Source: an uncultured Ruminococcus sp. (lineage in GTDB: Bacteria > Bacillota > Clostridia > Oscillospirales > Ruminococcaceae). Taken from it: a stretch of DNA of 7,316 nucleotides. The position numbers were made by a program, and so were the translations under genes. Where the stretch lies: NCBI GenBank assembly GCA_900319195.1, contig ONNL01000077.1:1-7316 (forward strand), written 5' to 3'. This document shows, piece after piece, positions 7,011 through 7,316 of this stretch; positions within the stretch are counted from its first letter, which is position 1; every line of letters begins with the position of its first letter. Below the pieces are notes generated by a model that did not search any database, was not told the DNA's origin, and worked only from the letters and a program-made list of their open reading frames with translations.

Positions 7011-7040
7011 ATTATATGAGAAAAAAGAACGATAAATTCC
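7011..7040 (-). promoter_or_regulatory. SigE-like promoter for spoIIID
   Basis: On the minus strand CATATAAT (7011-7018) matches the SigE -10 CATACAAT at 7 of 8 positions. GGAATTTA (7033-7040) lies 14 bp upstream and is a fair -35. Transcription would begin near 7004, giving a leader of about 27 nt up to the TTG start. SigE dependence of spoIIID is known in B. subtilis. The -10 also contains TATAAT, but no good SigA -35 lies at the right distance. Confidence 0.65.
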
Positions 7041-7130
7041 CGATATTGACCTATTCACACAGCACGCTTTTACATGAGAGCTTGGGTGTGTGGATTTTCG
7101 GGGGAAACCCTTTCCTAAAACTTTAGTTTG

Positions 7131-7209
7131 AAATCTTATCCCAATATAGCACTATTGTCAGTTTTAAAAGACCGCAAGTCTTTACGAGTGCTATATGGGG
7201 ATAAAATTT
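7131..7209 (-). repeat. 23-bp near-perfect inverted repeat with a nested hairpin
   Basis: The arms at 7131-7153 and 7187-7209 pair over 23 positions. On the minus strand only one position is a mismatch (7143/7197) and one is a G-U wobble (7135/7205). On the plus strand that wobble becomes a second mismatch, so the structure is better as minus-strand RNA. The 33-nt interval contains a further 6-bp hairpin, AAAGAC (7167-7172) and GTCTTT (7178-7183), around a 5-base loop. There is no T tract after the stem, so it is not a simple terminator. Confidence 0.85.
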
Positions 7210-7242
7210 AAGCGGGTATTCAAAATTTCAGGTGGTTATTCA
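7203..7242. repeat. Two tandem imperfect 20-bp repeats
   Basis: Units at 7203-7222 and 7223-7242 share the ends AAATTT and TATTCA and a G-rich middle (GCGGGT, GGTGGT), with about 15 of 20 bases identical. Regularly spaced repeats of this kind occur at the ends of some insertion sequences, for example IS21-type transposase binding sites, but no transposase gene is visible. They overlap the right arm of the large hairpin. Confidence 0.5.
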
Positions 7243-7266
7243 GCATAATGGCGTTCGCATTTGCCT

Positions 7267-7294
7267 ATGATACCACAAACTCTCAGTCTGTCAA
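7267..7294 (-). promoter_or_regulatory. Strong SigA-type promoter pointing towards spoIIID
   Basis: On the minus strand a perfect -35 TTGACA (7289-7294) is followed after 16 bp by TATCAT (7267-7272), which matches the -10 consensus at 5 of 6. A TG dinucleotide sits at the extended -10 position. The predicted start is near 7260. It lies about 280 bp upstream of the spoIIID start codon, with a separate SigE-like promoter nearer the gene, so its own product is probably the structured region between. Confidence 0.6.
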
Positions 7295-7316
7295 GACTAT
7301 ACAGAGCGCCATAAAT

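Larger units (their letters stand above)
7131..7260 (-). ncRNA. Candidate structured small RNA upstream of spoIIID (family unknown)
   Basis: A strong SigA-type promoter at 7267-7294 would start transcription near 7260, reading leftwards through two tandem 20-bp repeats and the long hairpin at 7131-7209. No open reading frame of convincing size lies in this path. Beyond the hairpin there are two small inverted repeats, AAACT/AGTTT (7118-7129) and GGAAA/TTTCC (7103-7115), and no clear terminator, so the 3' end is unknown and the left boundary given is only a minimum. A long hairpin from a strong housekeeping promoter recalls 6S RNA, but I could not pair the 5' and 3' ends into a closing stem. 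Alternatives are a long leader of spoIIID or part of a mobile-element end. Confidence 0.35.
6978..7316. other. 339-bp intergenic region upstream of spoIIID
   Basis: No protein-coding gene is seen here on either strand. From left to right it contains the spoIIID ribosome binding site, a SigE-like promoter (7011-7040), two small inverted repeats (7103-7129), the long hairpin (7131-7209), tandem repeats (7203-7242) and a SigA-type promoter (7267-7294). A short inverted pair, ATGGCG (7248-7253) and CGCCAT (7307-7312), brackets that promoter. The right half is AT-rich and may belong to an element or RNA gene that continues beyond the window. Confidence 0.7.

Noticed and set aside
7131..7209. The long inverted repeat as a CRISPR repeat, tracrRNA or ordinary terminator
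   Set aside because: There is no repeat-spacer array, no cas gene and no T tract after the stem. Nothing links it to those systems.
7187..7316. A coding start at the right edge on the minus strand (ATG at 7312-7310)
   Set aside because: The frame stops after nine codons.

Overview
The window carries a compact sporulation and germination cluster from an endospore-forming member of the Bacillota. A clostridial lineage, perhaps Ruminococcaceae-like, is most likely. The basis is the pairing of SipL with SpoIVA, which is typical of Clostridia, the complete GerA-type operon and SpoIIID. The core genes look moderately GC-rich, while both ends of the window are AT-rich. The species cannot be named from the sequence alone.

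Layout, left to right. Positions 1-117 are AT-rich with at most a weak promoter. Positions 118-384 (+) encode an unrecognised 88-residue membrane protein. A 13-bp perfect hairpin at 397-429 ends this gene and also the convergent spoIVA gene. The minus-strand operon sipL (3503-1947) then spoIVA (1905-430) encodes the SpoIVA coat-basement ATPase and its SPOCS/LysM partner. The 110-bp gap at 3504-3613 holds two divergent promoter candidates: a SigE-like one for sipL-spoIVA and a very good SigG-like one for the germination genes. The plus-strand operon is gerA (3614-5053), gerB (5046-6050) and gerC (6047-6586). All three overlap translationally and encode the A, B and C subunits of a nutrient germinant receptor. 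The C subunit is only about half the usual length. A hairpin at 6617-6652 separates this operon from the convergent spoIIID gene (6977-6699, minus).

Upstream of spoIIID there is a SigE-like promoter, then about 300 bp without a gene. That stretch holds a 23-bp near-perfect inverted repeat with a nested hairpin, two tandem imperfect 20-bp repeats, and a strong SigA-type promoter (TTGACA, 16 bp, TATCAT with extended -10) pointing towards the hairpin. It may be an undescribed small structured RNA or a mobile-element end.

The genes act in both compartments of the sporulating cell. SigE and SpoIIID direct the early mother-cell programme. SpoIVA and SipL build the coat foundation on the outer forespore membrane. 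The Ger proteins are made in the forespore under SigG and sit in the spore inner membrane to sense germinants.
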